DNA of 64,000 nucleotides from Byssochlamys sp. IMV 00236 (Eukaryota; Ascomycota; Eurotiomycetes; Eurotiales; Thermoascaceae), in NCBI GenBank assembly GCA_001931875.2, contig MSJH02000840.1:310001-374000 (forward strand), given 5' to 3'. The translations under genes and the position numbers were made by a program. Every line of letters begins with the position of its first letter. Position 1 is the first letter of the stretch. The notes below the pieces were generated by a model. The model did no database searches and was not told where the DNA came from. It worked only from the letters and a program-made list of their open reading frames with translations. This document shows positions 1-11,059 of this stretch, in pieces.

Positions 1-3000
1 CAGTTTTGAGAAAGAGCCCCTGAACTTGGAAATCGAGTTGTGACCGAGGAGAAGCTGCTCTAAACGCGGCAGTTGGGACAAAGTGTCGATGTTGACGATC
101 GAATTGAAACGAGCATCGACTTCTTTGAGGTTGACCAGGTTTTTGAAGCTTCCGTCAAGTTCCCCGCTCAGCATGTTGTTATTTACCCACAACCTCTCCA
201 GAGCTGTGAGATTTCCAATGTTTGGAAGCTTGCGAATGTTATTAAAACTGACATCGAGATCAACAAGAGTTTTCAGGTTTCCAAGAAACTCAGGGATTTC
301 CTGGAAGCTATTGGAGGACATATTGAGACTCCGCAGCGACTTGAAGTTGGCAAAGTAAGAGGGTAGATGGGTCAGTTTGTTGTTTGCCATCTTGATACTG
401 ACAAGGCCTTGCAACCTATCGAGATGGGCATGTTCGAGATCTTCCAAGCGGTTGTTGGATATATCCAGCACGGTCAACCGAGACGCCAGGCCAATACTAG
501 GGGGTAGACGTTTGGCTTCATTGCTCATGAATTTGATCTCTCTCAAGTTAATGCAACTCTGGATAAAGTCCTTCGGGACATCCATTGACAGATTCCTTGA
601 GAGATTGAGCGATATGATCTCCGAGGCCTTCTTGTAGAGTGTTATCGGGATTGTAACAAGGCTGCGCCCTTGGAGATCCACGTGGCTGAATTTCTGCATT
701 TTGTTGAATCCTGGATCACCTTCCAGACTGCTGTATCCGCTGAGTTTTGTCGGTAAGAAAGTGAAACGGCAGATATAGCTGTGATCCTCCCGACCAATGT
801 CTTCGATTCTGTCTGCCGGAGTGTACCCGACTTGCTCGAGTAGCCGCTTCTGCATTAGAATAGGTCTTTCACTGTGATCTAATTGCCGCGACAGATCATT
901 TTTCCGGAGGACAATCTCATAGTTATTAAGATCATCTTGCAAGAATGACTTTCGACCGAGCATCACTAGAATGTCGGCCACTGTTGTGTTTAAACCGGAA
1001 GAGAGGGTAGCAAAGGTCGAGTCGATACGGAATATGCGAATGAAATATGATTTGCCGTCATCTTTCACTGGCGGACCGCGCGAATCATCCGCTGTTTCTG
1101 GTATTCGCGCAGCGATGTCCTGCCGCTTGACCTGCCAACTTTCAGGGGCGTACCAATTCCCAAGCTGACTATTTCGATCCTTTCCGTCTTGGCCCTGCGA
1201 GGTAGTTGCATCGTTAATACTGCTCTTGTCTCTGGGTGACGGCGGCCGTGGTCCGCTGATAATGCCTGTCATGTCGTCAAGATCAGTGTCGAGCGTCCAG
1301 AAGCCTTCCTGATCCGACTGAGCTCTAGGCTCCTTGGCCCCGGTTTCATGACTAGCACCTCGTCTGCCTCGGAATTTGGCGGGTCCAATGCCAATTCCTT
1401 TGGCGGAATCCTTTCTGCGATCTGAATCTGCCGTGTCTGGCCTCACCGGCCCAGGGCCTTCGATGGAGCCTTGTCGACCTACTCTAACCGGAGAGGCATC
1501 CCTCTTCGACTTAGAAGATCCCTTGGATGGGTCAAGAAGCGACTTGCTTGATCCGGGTAGATGCTTCAACGTATTCGGGGCTTTGTGACGGCGCAGCTTA
1601 TCGAGGAAACCACGCTTATTCGGTGGCAGACCAGGCGAGTGTGGATCATCAGATTCCCGATAGAGGGAGCTCTGGAGACTGGGAGTTGGGCTTGTAGCCC
1701 GGCCAGCCGAGCTAGTTGCAGCTGACGCGCTGCGGCCGCCATCCCGGGATCGAGAGCCGATACTGATATCGTCGTTTCCTGTAATAGGACGCGATGAGTC
1801 ACCTGATATAGTCGACCTTTCTTCTTTGCTTCGAGAATGACGATGACCAGGGAAGTGCATACGGTTTGAATCCTTCTGGGAATTTTGATTTCCAGCAAAA
1901 CGATGACTGTCCGGATCAATAGGTGCGGGTCTAACTGGTGCGTCCCCGTACTGAGGGATGTCCTGGGAATGGTAGAAATGTCAGCTCATGTCTTCGATAG
2001 AAATGTCGTAAGATAGAGCATGGACCAAAATCAAAATCAAAAAAGAAAAATAAATAAATAAGAAAAGACGACGAGTAACTTGAACGGGAGGTTCAAGGTG
2101 GACGACGATGGTTTTGACACCGTCCGCATAAGGACTCAGCCGGCGCAGTTCCGCAAACAATTCACATGCGCAAGCAGCACGGTGATAACTCACATGAAAC
2201 CTCTGGTACATCCATGGGGTGACCTCGCTTGACGGCAGAGGAGTATGAGGTCTGGGGGGAGATGCAGCGCGGTCCGAGGTGTTGCGAGAACCAACAGAGT
2301 TGTTCCTGCCCCGGGCCGAACTTGCGGCAGAATTGTGATTCTGAGGGTTACCATCGGAATCTGCGCTTACATTGAATTCATCGCCAAAAAAGCCTTGCAG
2401 CTTCTTGCGGAACTTGCCACCACTATGGCTAGATCGTGATCCTTGACTGCTTATTGTTGTTTGGCTGGCAACCGAAGGCCTTCTGTTATCACGATCGTAA
2501 CCTAACTCTCCCGAGTCGCTCGCTGCCGTACGTCCCGTACCGGGCCGGAATAGGGGCGAGGCTGGAGATATTTCGTATTCGGAGGCTTCGTTAAAGAAAG
2601 TGCCAGGACCAGCGCTCGGGGGGATCGTGGGCGATGATGACCATCCGACCTGTTCCTGGTTAATAGAGCTGGTGTCTGACGAAGGCCCCTGCGGCCGCGA
2701 TGATGTTGCATCATCGAGCACAGCTAATGCTCTTCTGTGGTTACCCAGACCCGACATCTGCCGTCGGTCAGTTGGAGATACGTCTGGTGAACTTGAACGA
2801 AATCGGGCGTCACGCTCCTCGGCAGTATCTCTGGTAGGTTTGCGACTGCGTGAATCCGATCTGAAAGGCATCAGCAATCACCATGGAATGTCGCAAAACT
2901 GGATGTAGCGTGCAGTGTATTGGGATACGAGAGAAACTCTCAGCTAGGTGTTCCAATGTGACTTATCATCGCAACTTTCATAGCACAGAGTGAACCATAA

Positions 3001-3343
3001 ATGAGTATTGTGTGAGTGGTAGATGTAGAAGATTGCAGACAATAACAGCTACTTGATAATCGCGCATCAAAAATGAAACATTCAGAACAGTATCAGAGAA
3101 GGGGCCGACCGTGTTGACGCATGGGGGGGAAATGCATGAGGCATGCATCAGGTATCCTCACCTGTCCAGAGTCGGGGAATCCGATTGCGGCGGGACACCT
3201 CGACCTTTTGCCAGATACAGACCCTGTCTGCGATTCTTCGTTTGATTATTATCAGTTATTGTCTCTTGTGAGTGTAAACTGCCATTGCTCGAGCTGTGCG
3301 ATCCATGCCTCCTATCGGGCCCATCATGCTCTAGTCCTGTCAT
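1..3343 (-). CDS. acyA: Adenylate cyclase, N-terminal part (cut by window edge)
   Basis: This enzyme makes cAMP from ATP downstream of Ras and G-protein signals, controlling growth, spore germination and PKA activity. The exons I read are 3343-3162, 2860-2194 and 1962 to the edge. The introns (3161-2861 and 2193-1963) are long but keep phase, with donors GTGAGG and GTGAGT and pyrimidine-AG acceptors. About 937 residues are visible. The long N-terminus is low in complexity and Ser-rich. It carries the family-typical KKLQGFFGDEF near 2410 and a PLPSSEVTPW...DIPQYG stretch spanning intron 2. A Ras-association domain lies near 1060-750 (FIRIFRIDSTFATL, then KNDLSRQLDHSERPIL). Leucine-rich repeats fill 640-1. 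The PP2C-like and cyclase catalytic domains must lie beyond the left edge. The start ATG at 3343 is the first in frame; only TTG lies upstream. Family identity is very secure; the first exon is less so. Confidence 0.93.
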
Positions 3344-4894
3344 ATCGACGCTTGATATGACGTCTCCCAGCAATGGGCAGCGAAGGGACAGGAACGTTGG
3401 CGCGCAGTGGAAACCTCAGGAGCTCTGCACAGCTGAGGTTGGGGGAATCATCAATCGAAGAGCTCGCCGCGGGGAAGGGAGAGGGGAAAGGGGTGTGGCG
3501 GAACAGAGGTTCCACTGAGGTACGGACGGCGGGGACGCGAAACGTTTGAGCGGAGTCAGCCCCGGGCGGAGATCGTTCGTCACACGCTGAGGCTACCGTA
3601 GCAGAACGGAGAGCCAGCAAGGGAGGAAGACGAGAGATCTGGACACGCGCGGACGATGGTCAATGGAGGGGAGATGCGGAGAGGAGATCGCAGCTGAGGC
3701 TCATATGCGGGAGCAAGTATAGATGCGAGCAGGATGCGTCGAGGTCGGGATGCGGGTGCAGGATCGAGCCCAACAGGACGCGGGCATCCTCATGTTCTGA
3801 CGGGGTGGACGGAGATCAGAACGGTCGCAGTGGTCAGCGCAAGAGCAGTGGCGCTCATGATCGAAGAAGGCGTTCAGTCCGAATGGAAATAATGGATGAT
3901 GGGGAGGTTTGAAGCAGAGCAGAGCAGAGAAGCAGGAGTCGAGGTCGGAGCGATCCGACGGAGACGGGGCTAAACCCTTCGCAGGCCGGACAGCTTCCGC
4001 GGGCGAGAGAGACGAACAAGATGGATCGTTCATTTACCCCGGGAGTTGGTCGCCCCAAACGTGCTGGGATCTCTGGTCAAAACGGACCGTGATGATTGAT
4101 CTAACCAAAAGATGGTCTTTCTCCTGTCTGTCCCTCCACGCCCCCAGGTTAACTAAGTACGGGAGGTTGGCCCGTGAGGCTGTCTGTGCTCCACGATGGA
4201 GACCGATGGACAAGCAGTTATTATTTTGTGATTATTGTCTTCAGCAACAATGCTGTTATCTACTTTTGACACTCATGAATGTTACCAGGAAGCCAATTCT
4301 CTATTTCTCTGCTCAGCTCTCAAGAATTTCGGATACAGTCAATGCCCATCCAGCTCGCCACTGTGGCCTGAGACCCTTTTTTTTCCCCTCGGATACGCCA
4401 TCCGGAGCTGTCAGCCTCAATATGCACATGCGGAAAATACCGTGTCCACTGCAATGCATCCTGGTCCTTGACTGGAGGATATTTTTTCCATTGTACAGTA
4501 ATACATGCTGTCGTCCAGGTACTGCATCCTACTCAGCTCGAGCCAGAACTCCTCCCGCAGCCCGTCCCGCACGGCTTGGGCGCCCGCGCTGCGCGCTCGA
4601 TCCCGTAGGTAGCTGCGCAATCGGTTCCACTGACCATGCACGCGGGAATCTGGACTTCTTTGCCCTAGCGTGTGAGTTACTTGAGGTTAGGAAATTGATT
4701 AATAGACAGATGAATCATGATACTCTGCCGGCTTATGACGATGACTCGGGGAGCATCGTCATCCCTCCAGACGCCGTTCCCGGTAAGCACAAGGATAATT
4801 GGTGCCTCCGTGGTAACTCCAGGAACGCCATCCCCATCAGTCGACGTAATAAACAGTTACAATTCGAGCTGTTGCTGACTATGAATTATCACTA
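3344..4894. other. Upstream region of adenylate cyclase
   Basis: This normal-GC stretch separates the adenylate cyclase start from the transposon block and should hold its promoter and 5' leader. A 328-codon plus-strand frame crosses it, but I see no family similarity, no ordered domain and a very irregular composition, so I do not call it a gene. The transposon begins at the TA dinucleotide 4893-4894, about 1.55 kb from the cyclase start. Confidence 0.6.
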
Positions 4895-4941
4895 ACATAA
4901 TTCCCAACCAATCTGATCACCCGCCCGACCTGATCACCCCA
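4895..4941 (+). repeat. Left terminal inverted repeat of the Fot1/pogo element
   Basis: This terminus has retained GC-rich patches such as GATCACCCGCCCGACC amid AT-rich DNA. It matches the reverse complement of 15692-15738 with transitions only. It is flanked on the outside by TA. Confidence 0.88.
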
Positions 4942-5232
4942 CAAGCTTCTCTCGCGATCATTAAATCAGTTTTATTCAACCACCTACTATGCCACTAAAA
5001 AAGCCTATTTTATCAAAAAATCATACTGAATAAAAGGGGACAGTCTTATTAATAATTAAAGCTTTAAAAAAAGATTAAATTCCCTCTATATAGAAGGCAG
5101 CATTAACTTTTAATATTCTTTATATAACCCTTTAGATAAGACTTTAAGGATATTAATTTTGCTACAATATTCCTAATAATATATTTAAATTAAATAAAGT
5201 ATAGTAGAAATTGTTTATATAATAGATATTAT

Positions 5233-5376
5233 TAACAGGGGTTTGCGTTAAAGATATTCTTATTAGAGAGTTAAAGGAGATCCTAAGATCCTAAGTATCT
5301 AAGTATAGGAAATCATATAATATATTACGTGACCTATAGGTTATATAACCTGTCAGAGGAGTATTTCTTTATAATA
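5233..5376 (-). repeat. 3' LTR of the Ty3/gypsy element
   Basis: It aligns over its full 144 bp with 14056-14199. The differences are mostly C/T and G/A transitions, as in the shared core TTAAAGATATTCTTATTA. ATTAT lies immediately outside at 5228-5232. Confidence 0.85.
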
Positions 5377-7515
5377 TTTACCCCTTCTCTTAAAGAGACT
5401 TATACCTATACAGGGTCTTAAAAGTTAAAATAGAAATTATAGATTATTATCCCCTATTATAAGGAACTATAATATACTATTAAAGGTTATAGTTTATAAT
5501 AAGAAGATAAAGTAAATAAGATATCCTAGAGATATATTATAAAGTTAACTATTTATAATATAGATAAGTACTAATAAGTATAAGCAGATATACTAATATA
5601 AGTTACTAATTATAAATTAAGAAAATAGGCTAGAAAAATAGAAAGAATAAAATACTAATTTAATACTTTGCAAAGCTATTAAGTATTAAGATAATATTAT
5701 ACCTATTAATATTTTTAAGTTTAATTATCTTTTAGTAAGGTTTATTAAGAGAAATTATTATATTAAATATTATAGCTTTCCTTTTAACTAAAGTTTTATT
5801 TATAAGATTAATTAATAAAGTTATAATATTATTAAAACTTTTAATTTTCTCTATTTATTTATATTTAGTAATTATATTATTAATAATATTATCCCCTAAT
5901 ATTAAGTTAATAGTTAAAAGCTAAGGTCTATTATAATAATAAATTACTAGTTAAAAATCTATAGCAGTAGTAATAATATTTAGTTAAAAGGTTTATTTTA
6001 GCTTAATATCTATATTATTAGCACTAATATAGTCTTTTATTATAGTTATTAAATTATTCTCTAATATATCTAGTAAGGCGGTATTATCTCCTACTATAGT
6101 TATTAAATTATTTTCTAATCTTAGCAAACTATTCTTTTAAATATAGACCTGCGAGTTAAGGTAATTATCTTAAGGTTTAGCATAGTAATCTAGTATTATA
6201 TTTCTTTTATTATTTAATAATATAGTGTTAATATAATTTTAAGCTAGCTGCTTAATATTAGATTAATTGCTTAATCTCTTAGATATAGCCTAAATAAAGG
6301 TTAATATATTTAGTACCTTAATATTAAGAATAATAAATTATAAGTTACTTTCTTCTCTATTTATACTCTCTATAATTATATAAAGCCTAATTCTAATAGT
6401 ATAAGCCTATCTTTTTAAATTATAGGCAGTTACTTACTAGAGCTTCTTATTATTATTAGCTAATATAAGTTTTATTATAATATTTATAATATTTACTTCT
6501 TCTACTATATTAGCTAAGAGTATAATTTACCTTTATCTATTTATAAACTAATATATATATAGTTTTAGCGCGCCTCTTATAATATAGAGATATATATTAC
6601 TTTTTTCCTTATAATATACTAATATTCTTAGTTTTAAAGGAATTAGATTACCTTTTTAAATTATCGCATTTTTTTATTTATACTAAGATTTTAATCTTTT
6701 TAGGCTAACTAGGCAATTCTTTTAAATATAACTTATTTATACTTTATAATAAGACTTTAATTTCTTTAATAATATTAGTTCTATAGAGTATATCTATAAA
6801 TTCTATTTACTATTAATAAGTATTTCTATACCTCTCTTTATAATTATATAATTAATATTCTAGGGTCTCTACTGCCTATTTATATATATATAAAATACTA
6901 TTAGTAAGGCAAATATCTTTAAAAGGGTTTTAGAGATAATAATATTATTAAATAGCTCTTTAATTAGATACCTTACTTCTTTTCTTATATTATTAGAGAA
7001 CTTATCTACTAAGTAAAAAGATATTCTTTCTTCTATAAGTAAGTTATTATCCTCAGATTCTTATATACTATTATTATTTATTTTAACTAATTATTAATAA
7101 AGTATAATAATTAGATTAAGATAATATTAAATAAGATTAAGTTAAATATTTAGCAGAAGATAGATATAAATATTAATACTATTTACTTATATAATTAATC
7201 CTTATATTTAATCTTACTAATTAGTCTCCTAATAAAGTTTAATTATTAGATATAAGAGAATTTAAGGCATTAGTAAATTTAGTAAATATAAGAGAATTAA
7301 GGCATTAGCGGCCCAGCCCTAAATAAAGACTATATATAGGATAAATATAATTATTACTATAAATAGCAGTTTTAGCTTAGCTTAATAATAATAGCTCTAA
7401 ATAGTATAATTTACTTAGCTAATTATCTATATTCTAAATAATACTATTATTATACTTAGCTTATATAATTATACTCTTTTATCTTTTATAAACCTATAAT
7501 TAAAAGGCTATAATA

Positions 7516-7686
7516 TCTATTACTTTAAATAATATTTATTATATTTAGCGGTTATCTTTATATTAGTCTTATACTCTACTATCTTAAATAATATATACTA
7601 TATTTAGCAGTTCTCTCTATATTAATCTTATACTCTATTACTCTAAATAGTATAGACTATACTTAATAGTATTTTTAATCTTATAC
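7516..7686. repeat. Degenerate 59-bp tandem repeat, three units
   Basis: Units at 7516-7574, 7575-7633 and 7634-7686 (the last shortened to 53) each begin TCTA(T/C)TA and contain a TATTTAGC-like core and end TCTTATAC. Weaker related copies extend back to about 7380. The repeat lies between the integrase remnant and the 3' LTR of the gypsy element, so it is probably a noncoding minisatellite of that element. All units are RIP-mutated. Confidence 0.75.
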
Positions 7687-8329
7687 TTATATAGATTTAA
7701 TTATTAAATAGACTAGGCGTAAAGAGATATTTCTTATAGAATTTTTTAATAGCCTCTAGTATATATATTAACTTCTTTATTAATACTTAATATTAGCAAA
7801 TAGCCTTTAAGACATATTATAGATAATATACTAATTCCTATATATTTTCCTAGTTATTATAGCCTCTCTATTTAACTAAATATTTTAATATTTTATTATA
7901 ACTCTTTATATTAAGAATTCTCTTAACTTCCTATTTATTATATTATTTAATATTATTTAATACTTATACTAGCGGCTCTAGTTATAGTTTTAAATATATA
8001 TTATTTATTTTCTAAAGAGATAGTAATAAAATATAGAAAATAGGATAAATTTAATAGAAGCTAAGAAGTTTAAGTTTATAAGCTTAAGAACTAATCTTTA
8101 ATATAATTTTAAATAGACTCTTTCTCTTACTATTTAGTTTCTTACTTAGTCTATCTATTTAAAAATATTTAGTATTTAATAGTACTTTATCGCCTACTTT
8201 AAATTATATAGAATAATTTAATTAGCGCTTTAAAATATAATCTTATAGGGATAGTAAATAGTTAATAAAATCCTTATATAATATATTTATATTCTTTATA
8301 AACTTTTATATATCTAGGTCTCTATTTAT

Positions 8330-8553
8330 TAAGACTTTTATTAAAGATAGTAGTTTAGAATAATATCTATAGTAAATAAAGAATAGAGATAGGTTTATTA
8401 TTACTCTTTTAATATTATTATATATATATTCTATTATTAACAGTAAGTAAGCCTAATTATCTTACTTCTAACTAGTAAATATATATAAATATTATTCTAA
8501 TATCTAATTAAGTCTTTTTATTACCTTATTTATCTATAGATAAAAAGCTATAG
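8330..8553 (-). pseudogene. Gypsy integrase remnant, downstream part
   Basis: Minus-strand translation gives the conserved gypsy integrase order ILE-YLYIF, then D-N-(W)-AYLLLIIEYIYNN, then SLFFIYYRYY. These are recognisable counterparts of the usual motifs around WxxLLPLAEFAYNN and SPFFANYGYHP. Trp codons appear as stops, the expected RIP product. This piece is separated from the upstream integrase part (9556-9900) by the inserted 997-bp element and its 5-bp target duplication. Confidence 0.8.
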
Positions 8554-8705
8554 TGTAAGCCATTGTAGGAGTAAGAAGGTTAGATTCTCTAAGTTCTACA
8601 GATAGCTAAGATAAGCCCGGTCACCCGGCAGAATGAAGGCGGTACAGCCCACTATGCCGTGTCTGCACCTTTCGTCTATGACACGTGCCCCCGGTTGAAA
8701 AAACA
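8554..8705 (-). repeat. LTR copy A, minus orientation, complete
   Basis: On the minus strand it runs TGTTTTTTCAACCGGGGG to CAATGGCTTACA. It differs from copy B only by transitions in the aligned part, for example CAGATAGC against CGGATAGC. Its U5-side end lies at the element border, next to TATAG. Confidence 0.82.
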
Positions 8706-9058
8706 TTGTCGCTCAACAAATCCCTCGCTGCCCTGCGGAAGGTGCTCACTGCCCGGTTAAGAGTCGACCGGTTAATCGTCCATTCCGCGGGGTAAGAGAA
8801 AGAGCCTGTTCTTGGTGGTCCTCCCCTTGGGGACACCGTGTTCACAGCGAAAACAGCTGACGTTGACAGTGCTCTTGGAGTAGGGTAAAAGGTGACAATA
8901 AAATCGACAAGCGATAGAATGTGCTGGGGAAACTGATCTTTGTAGCTTGATGGTCTATCGTCCTGCCTAAAGGCAGCAAACTGAAATGCAGTCGAAATGA
9001 GGGAGTTCGGGAGGGAGGGCAGACGGATTGCTGCTGTGTTCTGATTCTGATCTGACAT
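8621..9058 (-). CDS. Short gag-like open frame inside the inverted-LTR element
   Basis: An ATG frame of 145 codons begins 158 bases downstream of LTR copy B on the minus strand and runs into LTR copy A. It starts MSDQNQNTAAIRLPSLPNSL and is rich in Ser, Arg and Pro. I see no zinc knuckle, protease or other domain. Its place directly after an LTR and a primer-binding-site-like TGGTAGC is where a gag start would lie, so a truncated gag is my reading. It could equally be a chance frame in a non-autonomous element. No function is assigned. Confidence 0.35.
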   Translation of the reverse strand: MSDQNQNTAAIRLPSLPNSLISTAFQFAAFRQDDRPSSYKDQFPQHILSLVDFIVTFYPTPRALSTSAVFAVNTVSPRGGPPRTGSFSYPAEWTINRSTLNRAVSTFRRAARDLLSDNVFSTGGTCHRRKVQTRHSGLYRLHSAG

Positions 9059-9216
9059 GGCACGACGACAGGACTCGTTGTGGTGTCACAATAGACTTGC
9101 TCGAAACTCGAGCTGATGAAATAACAGATGAAACGACAGATGAAACGACAGAATACACTGGTTGCCTGTGCTCAGGCGAGATGGTGAGGCCAACTGGACT
9201 CGGACATGCTACCACT

Positions 9217-9348
9217 TGTAAGCCATTGTAGGAGTGAGAAGGTTAGATTCTCTAAGTTCTACGGATAGCTAAGATAAGCCCGGTCACCCGGCAGAACGAA
9301 GGCGGTACGGCCCACCATGCCGTGTCTGCACCTTTCGTCTATGACACG
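9217..9348 (-). repeat. LTR copy B, minus orientation, lacking 20 bases
   Basis: It is a direct copy of 8554-8685, starting (plus strand) TGTAAGCCATTGTAGGAG and ending CTATGACACG. The segment GTGCCCCCGGTTGAAAAAACA present in copies A and C is missing. It has the fewest C-to-T changes of the three copies. On the minus strand it is followed by AGTGGTAGCATG, a likely primer-binding site, so it would be the 5' LTR of the original element. Confidence 0.78.
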
Positions 9349-9398
9349 AATTTTAGACTAAGATTATGTGATGAGGAGCTGCAGCGCGGACGCTGCTT
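9349..9398. other. Junction segment with GC-rich hairpin inside the inverted-LTR element
   Basis: This 50-base linker joins truncated copy B to inverted copy C. It contains GCAGCG-CGGA-CGCTGC (9381-9396), a perfect 6-bp stem with a 4-base loop. It sits exactly at the centre of the orientation switch. Confidence 0.6.
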
Positions 9399-9550
9399 TG
9401 TTTTTTCAACCGGGGGCACATATTATAGACAAAAGGTGCAGACACAGCATAGTAGGCCGTACCGCCTTCATTCTGCCGGGTAACCGGGCTTATCTTAGCT
9501 ATCTATAGAACTTAGAGAATCTAACCTTCTTACTCCTATAATGGCTTACA
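9399..9550 (+). repeat. LTR copy C, plus orientation, complete
   Basis: On the plus strand it runs TGTTTTTTCAACCGGGGG to ATAATGGCTTACA. It is the inverse of copy A with transitions such as CACATATTATAG for CACGTGTCATAG. It is the most RIP-altered of the three copies. TATAG follows directly at 9551-9555. Confidence 0.82.
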
Positions 9551-9555
9551 TATAG

Positions 9556-9900
9556 ATAGATAATAATTAATATTTAATACTTAAGATAGCGTCTTCTAGA
9601 ATAGCAATATAAAGAGAAAGCCCTAATTAGATATAATAGATATTTAAAGGCTATATAACTTATAAATAGTATTAATATAGAGATAAATAAATATCTCTAA
9701 GTTTACCTCCTTAGAGTAAGTAATAAAATGCGCTATATAGCTAAAATAATTAATAAATACTAATATAATTAAATATTTAAGCCTATAGATATTAGTATTT
9801 TCTAGTAAACCTATTATAAAGTCTACTACTATATAATCTTATAATTTATTAGGGACTAGGAGTATTATAGGCTCTCTATAAGTAAATCTAGCTACTTTTA
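9556..9900 (-). pseudogene. Gypsy integrase remnant, upstream part
   Basis: Minus-strand translation of about 9860-9720 gives LVPNKL(W)DYIVVDFIIGLLE and then LIILVFINYFSYIAHFIT. This parallels the gypsy integrase core (DFxxGLP...VDRxxKxAHF), including the catalytic Asp context. Stops replace Trp. It continues in 8330-8553 after the inserted element. Confidence 0.8.
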
Positions 9901-11059
9901 ATCTTTAATACGCTAAGCAGCCTTATATATAATCTTTAACTATTAACACTAGTTTTAGCTAAAATACTTACCTATAAATTCTATCTATTATTACTTCCTT
10001 ATTAAAATAGCTTTTTATATAAGAATTATAAAATTATTTTAATATTTTAACCTATAGCTTAATTATTAATATATAGACTTTTATTCTGTTATAATAATAG
10101 ACCTAATCTATTTCCTTCTAATAAACCCTTAGCTATAAATTTATAACTACTTTAGTATTATTATTATAATTTTATCTAATTCTATCTTATAAAGATAGAT
10201 TATCTATAGAATTTATATAAGTATTCTTTTATAATTCTTATATTATAGCTTATATATAATAATAGCCTTCTTAATATTATATTGCCTTTAAATATAATAA
10301 TTATATTAAGATATTATTTAGTATCTGCTGTAATTTATAATTATCTTATTTAAATAAACTATCTGCTAAATTTCTTTTTTCTAGTTAATATCTAATATAG
10401 AAATAAAATTATGCTAAATATTTTACTTATCTTATTTATTTTTATATTAAGATTCTTATTATTAAGAAATATTTAAGATTATTATAATTAGTTAGTACTT
10501 TAACTAGCTTATTTATACTAATTAGAAAGTATTGCTAAACTTTAAATATATTAATTATAGCGAATAATTTTTATTTATATATTGGCTAATATAATTCTAT
10601 ATTAATAAATTTTATATTATAAAAGGTAATTAAGTACTAGATATTATTCTTAAATATTTAGCTAAGAATTATTAATTATATAAATCTATTAGTATTTATT
10701 TCTAAAATTTATAGTCTAATAGCCTTAAAGTATTATAAAAGCAATATTTTAATAAAATATTCTTTAAATTTTTAAAAACTTTTATCTATATCTTTATTCT
10801 ATATAAAAGATATATTCTATTTAATAAGTCTTATTATTAGTAAGATAATTTAATTATAGTATTAAATAAAATACCTATAAAAGTTATAGAATCTTAAGAA
10901 GCGAATTAATATTAATATAAAGATAAATATAAGCTAATTAGTAATTATCTCTAAATAATAGTTATCTATTACTATTCCCTCTAGTATTATAATAAATCTT
11001 AAGAATTTAACTCTTATTATTAAAAACTTATATTTTTTTAACTTATAAAATAATTAATT

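Larger units (their letters stand above)
8554..9550. mobile_element. Inverted-LTR retroelement derivative inserted in the gypsy integrase
   Basis: This 997-bp insertion is flanked by a perfect 5-bp duplication TATAG (8549-8553 and 9551-9555). Its two ends are 152-bp repeats in opposite orientation (8554-8705 minus, 9399-9550 plus). Each is LTR-like, running from TGTTTTTTCAACC to GGCTTACA (TG...CA). A third copy lacking its first 20 bases lies inside (9217-9348, minus). Next to that copy on the minus strand comes TGGTAGC, matching the first bases of a primer-binding site for initiator tRNA-Met, and then a short ATG frame. The GC content is far above the surrounding DNA, so it is much less RIP-affected than its host. 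I infer a damaged, non-autonomous LTR element whose second outer LTR is inverted, perhaps by self-integration before insertion. Confidence 0.78.

Noticed and set aside
3909..4895. 328-codon plus-strand open frame upstream of adenylate cyclase
   Set aside because: It has irregular composition, no domain or conserved pattern, no splice logic, and runs to the transposon edge. It is most likely chance coding in a GC-balanced promoter.
7240..7320. Short direct duplication (ATATAAGAGAATTTAAGGCATTAG twice, imperfect)
   Set aside because: Only two short units are seen, with no spacers of constant length. It is neither a CRISPR array nor a clear element border.
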